From Natrarchaeobius chitinivorans (lineage in GTDB: Archaea > Halobacteriota > Halobacteria > Halobacteriales > Natrialbaceae): a stretch of DNA of 64,000 nt. The notes below the pieces were generated by a model that had not been told where the DNA came from, did not search any database, and saw only the letters and a list, made by a program, of their open reading frames with translations. The position numbers were made by a program, and so were the translations under genes. Below are positions 62,942 through 64,000 of the stretch, piece after piece. The stretch covers positions 31,677 to 95,676 of the forward strand of contig NZ_REGA01000018.1 in NCBI RefSeq assembly GCF_003841505.1. The letters are read 5' to 3'. Each line of letters opens with the position of its first letter. The first letter of the stretch is position 1.

Positions 62942-63071
62942 CCTGATCGCTCTCGAATTCGATGATCGTCGCCTCGAATGCGGATTCGCAGTCGGGACAG
63001 GCGATCGTGCCGTCAGTGATTGCCGTTCGGACGTCGGTTCCACAGTCGCAGTGTATCGTGAGTCGTGTCAT
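62895..63071 (-). CDS. Small zinc-ribbon protein
   Basis: 58 residues. MTRLTIHCDCGTDVRTAITDG and IACPDCESAFEATIIEFESD provide a CxC...CPxC zinc ribbon of the sort found in many haloarchaeal small proteins. After residue 42 the sequence turns into Arg/Ser-rich residues that overlap the HalOD1 start, hinting at a frameshifted or trimmed gene end. ATG 63071 is chosen over 63140. Confidence 0.72.
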   Translation of the reverse strand: MTRLTIHCDCGTDVRTAITDGTIACPDCESAFEATIIEFESDQDASRTRDGIRSCRGP

Positions 63072-63221
63072 GTCGTAGCTCCGTCTCGAGACCCGACGTA
63101 GCGGAGCACGACCCGGCCGAAGACCAGCTATATACGACACTGGCTCGATGGAGCCAGGGCGTCAGACTGGTTCGGCGACACGTCGGCAGGTCTTTATTTC
63201 GCCGCCGACAATCGTGAGTTG

Positions 63222-63301
63222 CCTCCGCTACGCGGAGGTCGCGACGAGCCGGAGTTTCTGGTTGGAGCCACTGACTCCGGCTCTGCGCACTTTACGTGCG
63301 C
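63222..63301. ncRNA. Cluster of three perfect stem-loops, possible small RNA or mobile-element end
   Basis: Stem 1: CCTCCGC (63222-63228) with GCGGAGG (63232-63238). Stem 2: GAGCCGGAGT (63246-63255) with ACTCCGGCTC (63274-63283). Stem 3: GCGCAC (63285-63290) with GTGCGC (63296-63301). All pair exactly. On the plus strand a TCTTTATTTC element at 63191-63200 lies about 25 nt before stem 1, the right distance for a TATA box of a small RNA. Confidence 0.5.
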
Positions 63302-63807
63302 GACTATTGCTTATTCAACCAAGGTAAAGAACGTTAGGATACTGATCGTTGGTGTGTTGGTCACTCGCGGTGAACGTGTTCGATAAACCGCCTGCAAACT
63401 CCATTCAGGGTCTGCTAGTCGAGTGAGTCGGGTCCTGTGACACTGTCGACTGCCTCATGATCGTCTCTCTTCTTGACCGTCTCTGCCATCGATACTACGA
63501 CGAAAGCCCTCGCCGCGCTCGCGCCCGCTGTGACGGATATCCTCCCTGCGGTCGGATAGGGCCGCCACAGCGACCGCGACCCCGCCTCGCCCTTTCAGAC
63601 CGCCAGGTACCGCACAGCGGCCTGCCCTTCCCCGGGTCCCGCGGCTCTCGCAGCGCTCGAGCCGCGCTCCCGGCCACGTGGCGCGCGCTGACGACGCGCT
63701 CGAGCATCGTGAGGGCCTGTGGGTGGGGCTGAAAGGGGCCGGTGCGCTCGAGGAAGGCAGGCGAAGTACGGACCGCAGCCGACTGCAAGGAGGCGAGGAC
63801 CATGGTT

Positions 63808-63830
63808 CGAAAGACGCTTTGCGTCTTTCG
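63808..63830. terminator. Perfect hairpin downstream of the right-edge gene
   Basis: CGAAAGACGC (63808-63817) and GCGTCTTTCG (63821-63830) pair exactly around a TTT loop. It lies 23 bp beyond the stop of the minus-strand partial gene, fitting a terminator or an RNA-stabilising stem. Confidence 0.5.
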
Positions 63831-63852
63831 TCATCACGAGAGAGCGTAATGA

Positions 63853-64000
63853 TCAAGATAACTTTTGCAAATATGGACTGAGGAACTGGTCGATCCAGGA
63901 CTTGGCGAATCCAAGTCGATCGGTGAGGGTGTTGAAGAGACGGCGAGCGAGAGTGCGGAACGCGCTCTCGCTCGCCACGACGATTGGCGAGGCATTGCGT
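63853..64000 (-). CDS. Unrecognised gene, cut by the right window edge
   Basis: 48 codons and a TGA stop at 63853-63855 on the minus strand; the start is outside the window. The visible end reads RTLARRLFNTLTDRLGFAKS and WIDQFLSPYLQKLS, hydrophobic-amphipathic and protein-like, unlike the Arg/Pro-rich other frames. It may be the C-terminus of a transposase, but I cannot place the family. The following perfect hairpin supports a real gene end. Confidence 0.4.
   Translation of the reverse strand, partial: RNASPIVVASESAFRTLARRLFNTLTDRLGFAKSWIDQFLSPYLQKLS

Larger units (their letters stand above)
63072..63852. other. Long noncoding stretch with stem-loops
   Basis: About 780 bp without a convincing gene. 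Open frames at 63455-63856 are Arg/Ser/Pro-rich and not protein-like. It contains three consecutive perfect stem-loops at 63222-63301, a lower-GC segment at 63302-63480, then a very GC-rich tract (63510-63790). Confidence 0.6.

Noticed and set aside
62895..63071. Zinc ribbon as part of an RNA polymerase or TFIIS-like protein
   Set aside because: Only one small ribbon with CxC and CPxC, too short and without the conserved flanks of those families.
63222..63301. tRNA gene
   Set aside because: Three stems in series do not form a cloverleaf: there is no acceptor pairing of the ends, no GTTC-type T loop and no anticodon arm in position.
63455..63856. 133-codon frame as a gene in the right-end region
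   Set aside because: Ser/Arg/Pro-rich without hydrophobic core; it crosses a perfect hairpin; the other frame ending at 63853 is more protein-like.

Overview
The window is chromosomal DNA of an extremely halophilic archaeon (class Halobacteria). The evidence is high GC with strong G/C at third codon positions, very acidic proteins, TATA-like boxes placed for leaderless transcripts, archaeal markers (ABCE1/RLI, Taw1 wyosine enzyme, CTP-dependent riboflavin kinase, Tfx, Sec61-beta, a beta-CASP RNase, UPF0146) and haloarchaea-only families (HalOD1, DUF7344-like wHTH, bat-type HTH-10). Family resemblance suggests Natrialbales, but I cannot prove that from one window. Most of it is ordinary core chromosome; the accessory DNA lies at 14.0-16.7 kb and 61.4-64.0 kb.

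Layout. 0-5.7 kb: glycerol catabolism (glpA cut by the left edge, divergent from glpK), a CoA-disulfide-reductase-like flavoprotein and phosphoglycolate phosphatase. 5.8-9.1 kb: a small membrane protein, taw1, then the overlapping riboflavin pair ribK-ribB. 9.2-13.8 kb: a regulator/membrane-protein pair and a two-gene metal operon (Tat lipoprotein beta-propeller, CopC-CopD protein with a His-rich tail). 14.0-16.7 kb: a TnpB-only transposon, a short MITE-like element, a decayed IS1595-type element and a stray ilvE start fragment. 16.7-24.3 kb: ilvE, DUF502 protein, proline dehydrogenase, M20 peptidase, a FilR1-type regulator and a PIN-ATPase-KH protein whose 3' end is duplicated around a terminator module.

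24.3-31.7 kb holds a surface-protein cluster: two TasA/DUF1102-like secreted proteins, a CARDB protein, a SipW-like signal peptidase, a DUF5305-like membrane protein and a membrane wHTH regulator. 31.9-45.8 kb is housekeeping: RLI, a methyltransferase, archaemetzincin, HAD hydrolase, FAD-Rieske oxidoreductase, F420:NADP reductase, thioredoxin, Sec61-beta, pdxT, BFN nuclease, hisE. 46.2-53.6 kb is one compact DUF4129 / small membrane protein / DUF58 / polytopic protein / MoxR operon. 53.7-61.4 kb: Csp-like copper protein, hydroxyacid dehydrogenase, GNAT, Tfx divergent from moeA, a bat-type regulator, a DNPH1-like hydrolase and the beta-CASP RNase. 61.4-64.0 kb: a possible toxin-antitoxin pair, a HalOD1/zinc-ribbon overlap, a triple stem-loop region and a gene cut by the right edge.

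Two repeat systems cut across the map. One is a family of palindromic elements of about 80 bp placed at gene 3' ends (about 25.4, 46.1, 52.3 and 55.8 kb, half copies at 19.5 and 25.3 kb). The other is a set of short tandem arrays, often of 22 bp, that start at or just beyond stop codons (3.4, 41.6, 44.9, 45.9, 58.6, 59.5 kb). No tRNA, rRNA or CRISPR array was recognised.
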